From NCBI GenBank assembly GCA_002995645.1, contig PUHO01000006.1:77047-141046 (forward strand): a stretch of 64,000 nt of DNA, in the 5' to 3' direction. Within the stretch, counting starts at the first letter, position 1, and each line of letters opens with the position of its first letter. A program made the position numbers and the translations under genes. The notes below the pieces were generated by a model. The model had not been told where the DNA came from and searched no databases. It was given only the letters and a program-made list of their open reading frames with translations. Source of the stretch: SAR324 cluster bacterium (GTDB lineage: Bacteria > SAR324 > XYD2-FULL-50-16 > HCM1). Below, piece by piece: positions 18,579-27,789 of the stretch.

Positions 18579-19742
18579 GTTGAAAGAAAAACCAATAATT
18601 GCTTTATGCCCTATACCTAATGCCGCTTGATTTTCCTGTATAGACGGAACAACAAGCAAGTATTTCTCTAACCACATACCAATAATAATGATAATGGCAA
18701 TAATACGAGAAAACCAAACAGATTGGCTTGTCGTACGGCTAAGTAAACCAAAAAAAGGAATAACAACAACAGTCCCTGCAACAATCCAAAATACAATACG
18801 CCATTCATAAGAAAGCATACGTAAAGCGAGATACGGCGTTTCTTCCGGTAAGTTCGCATACCATATAGTAAGGATTTGCGCGAAAATAACATAGGTCCAT
18901 AAAAGGCAACTAGCAAAACTTAGTTTAGACATATCGTGATATCGTTTTGTACTAATATATTCAGATAAGTTTTGCGTTTTTTTAAGGATACCGGCAATTA
19001 ACATTAAAGAAGCAAAAGCAACCACAAGACCGGACACCGCATATTCAACGCCAAACATAGTACTAAACCAAGCTTGATCTATAGACATAATCCAATCAAA
19101 AGCAATGAGACTAGTCAATAAACCGTACATAATAGCACATATAGGAGCTAAACGTCTCATTTTACAATAACTACGTTGCGTTTCATCGCTTTGTTCGCCA
19201 TAAGAGCAGCTAAGAAGTTTCATAAACCAACTACGTTTCTCTGGAGCCACTAAACCGGCGTCCGCCCTAAGGCTATAATATAAATAAGCAAAAGCAAAAC
19301 CTAATAAAACAAGGTAAGTTATAATATTACGTTTTACAAAGAAAGAAAAATGAAGCCAACCTTGCTTTGCGGCAATAACACGAGCTGGATATATCCATTC
19401 AAAGAAATGGCTTGCCCCAAAAAACAAGACAATAAACAAGACAAAACTAACCGGAGCAAAAGCAAACAAGCCTTCTGCCATACGTTTCACCGGTCTAGCC
19501 CAAACGGCAGAGGTAATAGTAAAAATTACAGACAAAGCTAAACCGCCAAGTGCCACGCTAGTAAAAAATAAATTATTCACAAGTAAAATTTGCCATACGT
19601 CTTGCGCATGTGCCCCACTTTTACCAACGCAAAACATAACCACGCCAAAAGCAATGAATAACCATAGAACATGATACAACCATTTAGGCGGACGTATTTG
19701 CACCTGTTTTTGTAGTATCTGCATATCTTCTTGTCGTATCAT
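18453..19742 (-). CDS. actF: Alternative complex III subunit ActF
   Basis: 429 residues, an integral membrane protein with about ten helices. It is the last gene of the actABCDEF set, which oxidises quinol and passes electrons to a cytochrome c or directly to an oxidase. ActF is an NrfD-related quinol-binding subunit paralogous to ActC. AAGGG lies a few bases before the ATG. The final 45 codons belong to the 155-bp repeat unit amplified downstream, and the protein tail (…VPIMPIGDKLFSKDSKH) is therefore the parent of the array. No cytochrome oxidase genes follow. Confidence 0.9.
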   Translation of the reverse strand: MIRQEDMQILQKQVQIRPPKWLYHVLWLFIAFGVVMFCVGKSGAHAQDVWQILLVNNLFFTSVALGGLALSVIFTITSAVWARPVKRMAEGLFAFAPVSFVLFIVLFFGASHFFEWIYPARVIAAKQGWLHFSFFVKRNIITYLVLLGFAFAYLYYSLRADAGLVAPEKRSWFMKLLSCSYGEQSDETQRSYCKMRRLAPICAIMYGLLTSLIAFDWIMSIDQAWFSTMFGVEYAVSGLVVAFASLMLIAGILKKTQNLSEYISTKRYHDMSKLSFASCLLWTYVIFAQILTIWYANLPEETPYLALRMLSYEWRIVFWIVAGTVVVIPFFGLLSRTTSQSVWFSRIIAIIIIIGMWLEKYLLVVPSIQENQAALGIGHKAIIGFSFNLYDFAITLGMLSLFILCFVYMMTKVPIMPIGDKLFSKDSKH

Positions 19743-19769
19743 ATATCCCTTTTCTATAAATATCTAAAA

Positions 19770-20327
19770 CTAGCGTACTGTGTGGCGTAAATAGTTTACA
19801 AGATCCCAACGCTCTTTCTCTGTCATAGCATTACCTAAAGGCGGCATAATAGCGCCGGAACCATAGGTTGCTTTATAAAAAATATAGCCGTCAGATAAAG
19901 CAGGAAGCATAGGCGTAAGGTACATTGCCATCATGCCCTTTTGATTAACTTTGCTATCGCCAAGCCCTGCTTTGTTCGGTTTTTGTAAGTTTCCATGACA
20001 TACTTGGCAATATACGTGGTACATATATTCCCCGTCAGCAATAGACTCTTTTGTTGGTTTAATTGGATTTTTAGTTGTCGTAGTTGGCATTGCTTCTCTT
20101 GCAATCCATGAAGTTAATACAGTTGTATCACCTACGTTACGATATACTTTTCCTTTTCTCGTTACACTATCTATAGGAAAATGAAGCATACTGCCTTGCT
20201 CTTGTGGCTTAATATTTTTTTGATTATACATATCTGTAATTAAAACCATTAAAGCCGATTTCGCAAATAAACTTCCTGTTGTTAATATTAATATAAGAAA
20301 AGTTATAACTACCCATTTATTTTTCAC
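19770..20327 (-). CDS. actE: Alternative complex III monoheme cytochrome c subunit ActE
   Basis: 185 residues. An N-terminal hydrophobic signal/anchor (about residues 5-22) precedes a class I cytochrome c domain. The single heme motif CQVCH is at 107-111 and the axial Met is probably in IMPPLGNAM near the C-terminus, which ends ERWDLVNYLRHTVR. ActE carries electrons on the periplasmic side of the complex. The gene overlaps actD by 11 bp and lies 27 bp before actF. Confidence 0.92.
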   Translation of the reverse strand: MKNKWVVITFLILILTTGSLFAKSALMVLITDMYNQKNIKPQEQGSMLHFPIDSVTRKGKVYRNVGDTTVLTSWIAREAMPTTTTKNPIKPTKESIADGEYMYHVYCQVCHGNLQKPNKAGLGDSKVNQKGMMAMYLTPMLPALSDGYIFYKATYGSGAIMPPLGNAMTEKERWDLVNYLRHTVR

Positions 20328-20847
20328 AATAAATCTCCTCTGCTTGGTAAGATTGAAAGATAGCTTGTATATCTTTTATTTCTTCTTCTTTACAAGGAAC
20401 AACAACGCCAAAGCGATCGCGCATAAAACGAGTATAATCGCGATAGGTCTTGCTAGTAGGAAATAAATGCTTTTTGTGACTTCGATAAATTAAAAGTAGC
20501 ATACCTATAACGGTTGCTTCTACTGCCATAATAACGGTTGCTTCGAATATTATGGGAATAGAAGAAGGAATAGAAATAATTGACTTTTCTGAAACAGGTA
20601 AAATCCAATCTAGCGTTGCCATACATATTAAAAACGTAGCAAAAAAACAGCCCTTCAATCCACCAATAAGAGAGAAGAAAGGAACGCGACTTTGCGGGTT
20701 GCCAAGTGCTTCTTCAATTTCATGTTGCGGAAACGGTGAATGCGTTGTTATCCCCTTAAAGTTTGCCTTTCGCAAGCTAGTAATGGAATCACACGTATCG
20801 TCTAAAAATGCAAACGTAGCCCATACGCCTATAAATTTTTTTTTCAT
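20317..20847 (-). CDS. actD: Alternative complex III subunit ActD (DUF3341)
   Basis: 176 residues with two predicted membrane helices (about 60-82 and 98-120) and soluble ends. This is the DUF3341 architecture of ActD. The early segment GITTHSPFPQHEIEEALG and the SRVPFFSLIGGLKG stretch are typical. It anchors peripheral subunits and is needed for complex assembly. It starts 3 bp after the actC stop and overlaps actE. Confidence 0.9.
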   Translation of the reverse strand: MKKKFIGVWATFAFLDDTCDSITSLRKANFKGITTHSPFPQHEIEEALGNPQSRVPFFSLIGGLKGCFFATFLICMATLDWILPVSEKSIISIPSSIPIIFEATVIMAVEATVIGMLLLIYRSHKKHLFPTSKTYRDYTRFMRDRFGVVVPCKEEEIKDIQAIFQSYQAEEIYCEK

Positions 20848-20850
20848 AGT

Positions 20851-22167
20851 TTAACTCCTTCTTTTTGGCGGGGTAAGCGTTTCTTTAACTTCACAAATCG
20901 CTAAAGACGGCATGATTTTAATAAATAAGAGAAACCACATAAAAAACCAACCAAAGCTCCCGAGAGTAATCCAAATTTCGCCCCATTCAAAATGATAACT
21001 TCGCCACATATGCGGATCAAATGAATGCGCTAATGAAATCACAATAATATTAAATCGTTCAAGCCACATTCCAATATTAATCACAATAGAAATAACAAAT
21101 AAAGAAGGAATATGAGTTCGTACCTTTTTAAACCATAAAAGTAAAGGCACAACAAGAATACAAAAAATCGTTACAAAAAAGAAAAGCTTATATTCTCCAA
21201 AAGGTTGGAACCAAAAAATAGATTTCTCAAATTGATTACCAGAATAGTACGCCATAAAAAACTCAATTAAATACGAATAGGCAACAAGTGTTCCCATAAA
21301 AATAACAAGTTTTGCAACACCTTCTAGATCGGCGATTTTAATTATATTTTTAAATCCGGGAAAAACAGCACGAACAGGAATGATAATAGTTAGCAACATG
21401 GCACAACCGGAAAAAATAGCACCTGCAAGAAAATAAGGACCAAAAATAGTAGAATGCCAACCTGGAATACTAGACATGGCAAAATCCCAAGACACAATAG
21501 TTGCAACAGAAAAAACTAACGGCGTTGCAATAGCGGCGCATAGTAAGTAGCCGCGCATATAATGTAGCCATTGGTGATTAGTTCCACGAAAACGAAAAGC
21601 TAACAAACTATAACAAAAACGTCGTAAGCCTTTTGTTTCATCTCGTAATACTGCCATATCTGGAATCAATCCTATCATAAAGAAACTCATAGAAACAGAT
21701 ATATAGGTAGCCACCCCAAACACGTCCCATAATAAAGGCGATTTAAAGTTAACCCATAAATGCCTTTGATTAGGATAGGGAATAAGCCAATAAAAATTCC
21801 AAATTCGCCCTAAGTGAATTAAAGGGAATAAACCGGCGGTCATAATAGCAAAAACAGTCATTGCTTCTGATATACGATAAACAGAAGTACGAAACGGCGC
21901 CCTTACAAGGTAAAGGACTGCGGATATTAACGTTCCGGCATGGCCAATCTCAACCCAAAAGACAAAGTTAGTTATATAAAATCCCCAATGAATAGAGTTG
22001 TTAATACCGCTTACTTCTAAGCCGTGTACTATTTGATACCACAATGCAACGGCTCCCATTGCTAATAGAATTAACGCTATATAAAATACTAACCACCACC
22101 CTTTTTTTGGTGGCTCCATAGCTCTTAAAATATCTTCGTTAACGCTTGCATATGTAACTTCTACCAC
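20851..22167 (-). CDS. actC: Alternative complex III NrfD-like subunit ActC
   Basis: 438 residues, about ten transmembrane helices of the NrfD/PsrC family, forming the quinol-oxidising membrane arm of the complex. Characteristic pieces include the N-terminal PPKKGWW block before helix 1, a WVEIGHAGTLISAVLYL helix and a WLERFNIIV block late in the protein. It starts 1 bp after the actB stop, so translation is coupled. Its paralogue ActF is encoded at the end of the same operon. Confidence 0.92.
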   Translation of the reverse strand: MVEVTYASVNEDILRAMEPPKKGWWLVFYIALILLAMGAVALWYQIVHGLEVSGINNSIHWGFYITNFVFWVEIGHAGTLISAVLYLVRAPFRTSVYRISEAMTVFAIMTAGLFPLIHLGRIWNFYWLIPYPNQRHLWVNFKSPLLWDVFGVATYISVSMSFFMIGLIPDMAVLRDETKGLRRFCYSLLAFRFRGTNHQWLHYMRGYLLCAAIATPLVFSVATIVSWDFAMSSIPGWHSTIFGPYFLAGAIFSGCAMLLTIIIPVRAVFPGFKNIIKIADLEGVAKLVIFMGTLVAYSYLIEFFMAYYSGNQFEKSIFWFQPFGEYKLFFFVTIFCILVVPLLLWFKKVRTHIPSLFVISIVINIGMWLERFNIIVISLAHSFDPHMWRSYHFEWGEIWITLGSFGWFFMWFLLFIKIMPSLAICEVKETLTPPKRRS

Positions 22168-22168
22168 A

Positions 22169-25100
22169 CTATCTCCTATACGTTTGCTTTTTATGTTTCA
22201 CCTTCTTAAGATAGGTAACTGCAGGCTTAAAATTTAACTCTTCTAACTGTTTATAGCCGCGCTGCGTTGTTTGTATTTCTTTAGTTAATTGACTGTTTGA
22301 ATCAGCACGATTACCAAATATAATAGCGTTTGCTCCGCAAGCTTGTTGGCAAGCCGGTTGAATTTCATGATCATACACTATTCTATTTTCTTCTTTTGCG
22401 ATCGCTTGCTTTTCTCTAATACGAGCATAACAAAAATTACATTTTTCCATAACGCCTTTTTCGCGAACGCTAACGTCCGGATTGAGTTGTAAATGTAGCG
22501 GTTTTGGAAATTCATAAGTACGCCAATTAAACCGTCTTTGCTTATACACACAGTTATTAGCACAATATCTTGTTCCAACACAACGATTATACACCATTGC
22601 ATTAATCCCGTCCGGCGTATGATACGTTGCATACACAGGGCAAACAGTTTCACAACCTGCATTATCACACTGCGCGCACATTTGCGGGAAGTGTTGCACT
22701 TCTATAGCGCCTGTTTGAGCATCTTGCTCTATAAACCTTTCAATACGTAGCCAATGCATTTCCCTTCCTGTTGCAACGCGATCTTTACCCACAACAGGCA
22801 CGTTGTTTTCCGCTTGGCAAGCAATAACGCAAGCACTGCAACCACTGCATTTATCTAAGTCAATTAGCATTTCAAACTTATACGGGCTATGATATTTTGG
22901 CGTATTATTTTCTCCTTTCAGCGCTTTTGCTTCTTCCACATTATGTGGCGTCGTATTATATAAATTCGTATTTTTTTGTCTATTTGTCGTAAAATACCGC
23001 ACATGGTGATCTCTTTCTTTTTTTGCATAACTACCTAACTGACTTAAGCTAATAGTTTGCATTAAATCCCTTTGCTTTTGCGAACGATCAGGCATGCCCA
23101 TTGGTCTATTAAGTTGTTTTTCATATAAATCCGTACGTTCTAGCCCGTCTAAACTAACTAAGTCCGCTTTTTCTGCCGTTCCTTTTGCCGTTACGACACG
23201 CGCATAAATCAAGTCGCCTGTTTCTGTGGTTTCACAACGAAAAAGATCCATAGGATTTAACCCTACTTTCTGGTTTTTAATTTGCAAATCATATTTTCTT
23301 TCAATATGAGCTAAGAAACTACTTTTATTACGTGTAGAAATATAACTTGGCAAAGGAACGTTACGTCCTAATCCGGTTGGCATAATTAATACGTTATCTG
23401 CTACGCCGTCATGAAGCCACGCTCCTACTTGCATTGTTGTTTGTTCTGTTTTAATTTCAACAAGGAAACCCTGTTCTACGCCTAGTTTTTTTGCTGTTGT
23501 TGGATTCATTTCAACCCAACTTCCCCAAACAAGTTGCGTTAACGGATGCGGCGCTTCTAAAAGCCACGATTTATTACCGTTAATACCGTTTGCATTATGA
23601 AAAATACTATTAACTGCTAATAGCTGTATTTTTTCTTTTTCTAGTTTTTGCGGTTTAATCTGAAAAATGGATTTATAAGAGAAGCTAACTACTTCTTTTT
23701 TAGTCGGCACAACGTACACGCCTTTTTGCAATGTTTTTTCCCAGAAGCTTTCAAAATCAATTGGATTAATCCCTAATTTGAGATTTCGCCACTGTGTTTT
23801 TAAGTATTCTTTATAATTTGTTTCTTTTCTATCAGCAAGCACGTCTAATTCTTGCCCAACGCTAAGCATTAAATCACCAATACTTTTTGTATTATATCCC
23901 GGGACTTTCGCCATAACCGGTTGTTGCAAACTATAAACGCCATTACAAGGAAACGAATCGCCCCAGCTTTCTAAAAAATGAGAAGTAGGCATTTGTAAAT
24001 GCGCTTTTCTTGCCGTTTCGTCTTGTTCTGTAGATAAAGAAACAACGTACTTTGCTTTTGCCAGGGCTTTTTCTACTTCAATTGATTTTGGCAAACTAAA
24101 CAAAGGATTCACATTTTCAATAATCACTAACTCATATTTTCCGTCACGTATATTATCAAATGCTTGTTTAATACCGCTTAAAGAAGCGCTTTGGTATTGG
24201 TAATCTGCACCAAAAACAATACGTTCATTAATCGCACCGGTTATATAGTTCAGCAAATTAACGGCTAGTTGTAAATTGTCTGCTTGCTTTGTTGCTACGT
24301 CGTTTCCACCGGCAAGAACAATAGGTCTCTTTGCTGCGGCTATTTCTTTTGCTAAAAAACTTAATTTCTGTTTTGCAATACCTGTAACGTTATGCACATA
24401 TTCTAAAGAGTAGGTTTTTAGAAATGAAGCTATTTCTTCTTTACCTTCTATGTCTTTATTTGTTGTATTAAATAGAGAAGAGGCAAGGAATAAAGCAACG
24501 TACACTTCCCCGCCAACAGGGCAAGCAAACCAATGATCCGCATTCGCCGCACTTTGACTTATATGCGCTCCAACATGTATATACTTTCCTTTTGCACCTT
24601 GTTTATATGAATGCATTTGCGCAAATCCACGAGAAAGCTTTTCTGTATACAACCAACTTTCTAAAAAATCAGCACCAAAATTCAAAAGGAGATCCGCTTT
24701 TTCTAGTTGTATTTCGGGGATTTCATATTTATTAAACGAAGCTTGATTAGCAAACATATTAGATTTAACAGGCAACATGTCTAAAGTCATATATTGCCCG
24801 TGCATTGTTTCCACAACGCGTTGTATTAAATCGTATATACTACCGGTACGCCTTTTGCCTATATATAATATAGAGCCTTTCGCTTCTTGCATCTTGCTAA
24901 CAAGTTTTGTTTGCGCTTCTTTCCAAGTTAAGCTTTTGATCTGCTCTTTTTCAAACTCATTCGGTCCGGTTATACGATTAGGATTATATAACCCTTGCAA
25001 AATAGCTTGCACAGAAGCACTTGCGCTTCCTTGACTTAAAGGATGATCCGGATTGCCTTCTATTTTAATAGCCCTTCCTTCTCTAGTTTTAACAACAATA

Positions 25101-25288
25101 CCTATATCGCCATGATCTTCCGACGTAGTTGCAAAATAAATAGGCTTGCCCACAACGTAATCTGTTGGCGGATTTAACATAGGAATAATAGTTTCAACCG
25201 GATCTTTAGTACAACCTACTAAAGCCGCCGCCGCTCCACTTGTTGCCGCTACTTTAAAGAAATTTCTTCGATTCATTCCTTTTTTCAT
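22169..25288 (-). CDS. actB: Alternative complex III iron-sulfur subunit ActB (fused B1-B2)
   Basis: 1039 residues. A twin-arginine signal (NRRNFFKV) is followed by a lipobox-like LVGC. The large central part is a molybdopterin-oxidoreductase-like domain; in ActB this domain lacks the cofactor. The C-terminal ferredoxin-like domain begins near residue 810 with CSGCSACVIAC, then CAQCDNAGCETVCP, CVGTRYCANNC and CNFCYARI…ACQQACG, enough for four iron-sulfur clusters. Fusion of the two domains is the normal ActB form. It lies between actA (22 bp gap) and actC (1 bp gap). Confidence 0.94.
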   Translation of the reverse strand: MKKGMNRRNFFKVAATSGAAAALVGCTKDPVETIIPMLNPPTDYVVGKPIYFATTSEDHGDIGIVVKTREGRAIKIEGNPDHPLSQGSASASVQAILQGLYNPNRITGPNEFEKEQIKSLTWKEAQTKLVSKMQEAKGSILYIGKRRTGSIYDLIQRVVETMHGQYMTLDMLPVKSNMFANQASFNKYEIPEIQLEKADLLLNFGADFLESWLYTEKLSRGFAQMHSYKQGAKGKYIHVGAHISQSAANADHWFACPVGGEVYVALFLASSLFNTTNKDIEGKEEIASFLKTYSLEYVHNVTGIAKQKLSFLAKEIAAAKRPIVLAGGNDVATKQADNLQLAVNLLNYITGAINERIVFGADYQYQSASLSGIKQAFDNIRDGKYELVIIENVNPLFSLPKSIEVEKALAKAKYVVSLSTEQDETARKAHLQMPTSHFLESWGDSFPCNGVYSLQQPVMAKVPGYNTKSIGDLMLSVGQELDVLADRKETNYKEYLKTQWRNLKLGINPIDFESFWEKTLQKGVYVVPTKKEVVSFSYKSIFQIKPQKLEKEKIQLLAVNSIFHNANGINGNKSWLLEAPHPLTQLVWGSWVEMNPTTAKKLGVEQGFLVEIKTEQTTMQVGAWLHDGVADNVLIMPTGLGRNVPLPSYISTRNKSSFLAHIERKYDLQIKNQKVGLNPMDLFRCETTETGDLIYARVVTAKGTAEKADLVSLDGLERTDLYEKQLNRPMGMPDRSQKQRDLMQTISLSQLGSYAKKERDHHVRYFTTNRQKNTNLYNTTPHNVEEAKALKGENNTPKYHSPYKFEMLIDLDKCSGCSACVIACQAENNVPVVGKDRVATGREMHWLRIERFIEQDAQTGAIEVQHFPQMCAQCDNAGCETVCPVYATYHTPDGINAMVYNRCVGTRYCANNCVYKQRRFNWRTYEFPKPLHLQLNPDVSVREKGVMEKCNFCYARIREKQAIAKEENRIVYDHEIQPACQQACGANAIIFGNRADSNSQLTKEIQTTQRGYKQLEELNFKPAVTYLKKVKHKKQTYRR

Positions 25289-25310
25289 AATATATCCCTA
25301 CTTAATACTC

Positions 25311-25961
25311 TTATTTATGACAAGCCAAACAATCAGTTGATCCTTTTATATAATGAAGCACACCGTGTGTATTTAATTCTGCTTTTGCTTTATCTTTTTT
25401 ATTTTTATCTACAAAAGCGCCGCCTCTGGTTATCCTTAACGGGATAATTACTTTTTTATTTTTAACGGCATGTTTTTTTCTATGACATTCTACGCACCAT
25501 TTCATACTTAAATCAGCTTTCATTGTTTTTATTGTAATCTTTTCTCGATCCCGTATTTCACCGTGACATTGAGTACAATCAAAACCGGCTTTAATATGTC
25601 TTTCATGTGAAAAATAAACAAAGTCGGGCAAGTCATGGATTTTCTTCCATAAAATTGGTTTTTTCTTTTCCCAATATTGTTTTAATTTTTTAATTTGCGT
25701 TTGTTGTTCTTTTGTTGTTCCTTGCACAAGCGCATGGCACCCCATACAGGTTCGCACAGAAGGAATCGAAGCAACAGACGAACGCCTTGCCGTGGTATGG
25801 CAAAACTCACATGCTATTTCATTTTGTTTTGCATGCGTTTTATGGCTAAAAGCAATTGGTTGCCGTATTTCCGTGGCATAGGCGTTGTTTAACAAAAAAA
25901 CCGTAAAAAACAAGAAAATACTAATAAAGCTTGTTTTGTATATAATATTGTATATTTGCAT
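25311..25961 (-). CDS. actA: Alternative complex III pentaheme cytochrome c subunit ActA
   Basis: 216 residues from the ATG at 25959-25961. A TTG-started form 16 codons longer is possible, but the ATG form begins directly at the signal peptide (MQIYNIIYK… cut near AYA). Five CxxCH heme motifs are visible: CEFCH, CMGCH, CTQCH, CVECH and CLACH, matching the pentaheme ActA that sits on the periplasmic face and collects electrons from ActB. It is the first gene of the operon. The 450-bp gap upstream shares promoter space with the divergent porin gene. Confidence 0.92.
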   Translation of the reverse strand: MQIYNIIYKTSFISIFLFFTVFLLNNAYATEIRQPIAFSHKTHAKQNEIACEFCHTTARRSSVASIPSVRTCMGCHALVQGTTKEQQTQIKKLKQYWEKKKPILWKKIHDLPDFVYFSHERHIKAGFDCTQCHGEIRDREKITIKTMKADLSMKWCVECHRKKHAVKNKKVIIPLRITRGGAFVDKNKKDKAKAELNTHGVLHYIKGSTDCLACHK

Positions 25962-26168
25962 AGATTTTTTATAAAAATAATAAAGAACGTGTCTTTTTAT
26001 TTCTAACAAACCGGCAATATAAAATCAAGTTTTAAATGCCCCTTGTTCTAGTATATCTTTAATTTATTTATTTAAAATTGTTCTTGCATTTATAGTACTT
26101 ATTATGTTTATAATTGTTTTTAATAACTATGAAACATATATTTAATTTATAGTTATTTAAAAAAAAGT

Positions 26169-26195
26169 TTGACTTTATATTTCTATTATTATATT
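26169..26195 (+). promoter_or_regulatory. Weak sigma-70-like candidate in the actA-porin gap
   Basis: TTGACT (26169-26174) and TATATT (26190-26195) are spaced 15 bp, shorter than ideal. This part of the divergent 25962-26413 gap is extremely A/T rich, so chance matches are expected. The much better promoter for the porin is the sigma-54 site just downstream. I see no clear actA promoter. Confidence 0.2.
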
Positions 26196-26262
26196 TTGTA
26201 GGCATGTTTATATTATATAAAAGTTTTATAAGCTACACTTGATAAATTTAAAGAATATCAAA

Positions 26263-26277
26263 TGGCACGCTTTTTGC
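26263..26277 (+). promoter_or_regulatory. Consensus sigma-54 (RpoN) promoter before the porin gene
   Basis: TGGCAC-N5-TTGC at 26263-26268 and 26274-26277 is an exact match to the -24/-12 RpoN consensus with correct spacing, in otherwise A/T-only DNA where such a GC-containing match is unlikely by chance. Transcription would start near 26289, giving a leader of about 125 bases before the porin ATG at 26414. RpoN promoters need an AAA+ activator bound upstream; I could not identify its site in the window. This implies the porin is switched by an environmental or nutritional signal. Confidence 0.8.
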
Positions 26278-26293
26278 CTCTCTATACTTGGTC

Positions 26294-26310
26294 GCATATT
26301 TAAAATATGC
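26294..26310. promoter_or_regulatory. Perfect palindrome in the porin leader
   Basis: GCATATTT-A-AAATATGC (26294-26310) is a perfect 8+1+8 inverted repeat beginning about five bases after the predicted sigma-54 start site. It has the size and symmetry of a dimeric repressor operator. With only one central base it would make a poor RNA hairpin, although partial melting could allow a loop. Confidence 0.5.
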
Positions 26311-26413
26311 CTTTTATGGTGATATCATGGCTTAAAGCAATGTTTTTATTAAATAAAGCCTATTTATTGCCTCATTAATATTCTTTTAACAACTATACAG
26401 GAGTTAACCTAAT

Positions 26414-27670
26414 ATGAATAAATTTTTCAAAACCGCCCTAATAACTTTATTAGGTCTTTCTTGTGCTACTATTGCTGTGGCGCAGGATACAACAAAAAAA
26501 AGCTCAGTTGATTTTTCTGGATATGCTATCGGTAGCTTTGGTTACAATATGCAAAAGCATACTGATAACACTGGAAATGACTACAAAATAAATGAAATTG
26601 AAACAACGGCTCACGGTCGTTTAATTGTTAAAGGCACGACGCAATTGAACGATTGGACAACGCAAGGTATCTTACGTTTTGCAGCTGTCGGAACAAGTAC
26701 TAGCACTGCTAACGGTGTTGAAATGCAAAGAGCTTACGCTGTTGCATCTAATAAAACAATAGAAATCAGCGCTGGTTTAATGGATCCTGCTGATATTGAA
26801 TTTTCAAAAAAATATTTCAATACTAATCAAATAGTATGTGGTCATGATGATTTTAGCGAAGGTGATGAAACTACATTTGCTGGTTGTGATTATGATGCTG
26901 GTTCTGATTTTGTCTTTGGTTCGTCTACCTACGTTCAAGTAGGTTATGTTGCTCTAGATGCACATAAAGTATACGCTTTATTCGGTCATGGTCCTAAAAC
27001 AATCAAGAACGACTTTGACATAACTAAAGGTGGACAACCGATAGATCAAACAAACTTAGCAGACACACCATATGGAAGCACTTCAATGGGTCTAATATAC
27101 AAGGGTAGTTTTGATGTGACTTCTACTGATAAATTAGGTGTTAACGCTGCTTTCTATTATGGTTTAGGCAAAATTAATCCTCTGTATACTGATGTTAATA
27201 AAAATCTTGAAAAATCTACTTTTGACGGTCTTTCTATTTTTCAAACTTCAGTTTATGCAAACTATGACTACAACAATCAAATTTCAGCTAGTTTAGGTTT
27301 CAACTACGTTGGTAAATCTACTGGTGATAAAGATGTTGAAAATAAAGACGAAGACGGTAATGCATCTAAATATAAAAAATCTGAAAGCCTTATGCGTCTT
27401 GTAGGTGTAGTAAACTATACTATTGATTCTGCACAAGGTGCTTCTGCTATTTTTACATATAATTCAGACAAAAATAAATACTGGAAAGATGGAAACGATG
27501 TAACAAGAATACAGGCTGGTCTTGGTTATTCTTATGCTCTTTCTTCTAACTTACAAGCTCTTGGCTTTGCAAGATATGAAGGTATTAGCACAAAAACTAA
27601 AGATAAAAGTCTAAAAACAGACAAAAGATCTGATATTTCTTTAGGTACTGGTTTAGGATATAGCTTCTAA
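26414..27670 (+). CDS. Outer-membrane porin-like protein
   Basis: 418 residues. The signal peptide is cut near AVAQD, and the mature protein is made of alternating beta strands and polar turns. It ends ISLGTGLGYSF, with the C-terminal phenylalanine recognised by the BAM machinery. It begins VDFSGYAIGSFGYN, as general porins do. Two cysteines (in IVCGHDD and AGCDYD, about 20 residues apart) could form a loop disulfide. AGGAG lies 9 bases before the ATG. A sigma-54 promoter precedes it and a strong terminator follows, so it is a single-gene transcript. The specific substrate is not predictable. Confidence 0.8.
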   Translation: MNKFFKTALITLLGLSCATIAVAQDTTKKSSVDFSGYAIGSFGYNMQKHTDNTGNDYKINEIETTAHGRLIVKGTTQLNDWTTQGILRFAAVGTSTSTANGVEMQRAYAVASNKTIEISAGLMDPADIEFSKKYFNTNQIVCGHDDFSEGDETTFAGCDYDAGSDFVFGSSTYVQVGYVALDAHKVYALFGHGPKTIKNDFDITKGGQPIDQTNLADTPYGSTSMGLIYKGSFDVTSTDKLGVNAAFYYGLGKINPLYTDVNKNLEKSTFDGLSIFQTSVYANYDYNNQISASLGFNYVGKSTGDKDVENKDEDGNASKYKKSESLMRLVGVVNYTIDSAQGASAIFTYNSDKNKYWKDGNDVTRIQAGLGYSYALSSNLQALGFARYEGISTKTKDKSLKTDKRSDISLGTGLGYSF

Positions 27671-27698
27671 TTAAAAAAGCTTCTTAACCTTTTATAAT

Positions 27699-27732
27699 CC
27701 GGCTAGAGCATTTTGCTTTAGCCGGTTTTTTT
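27699..27732 (+). terminator. Rho-independent terminator after the porin gene
   Basis: CCGGCTAGAGC (27699-27709) pairs with GCTTTAGCCGG (27715-27725) with one G·U wobble around a 5-base loop, followed directly by seven T residues. It is the clearest terminator in the window and ends the porin transcript 28 bp after its stop codon. Confidence 0.93.
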
Positions 27733-27789
27733 ATACCTTCTCGTAACCGCTTTATAATCCCGCACTACTTCAGTTAAAAACGAGGTATC

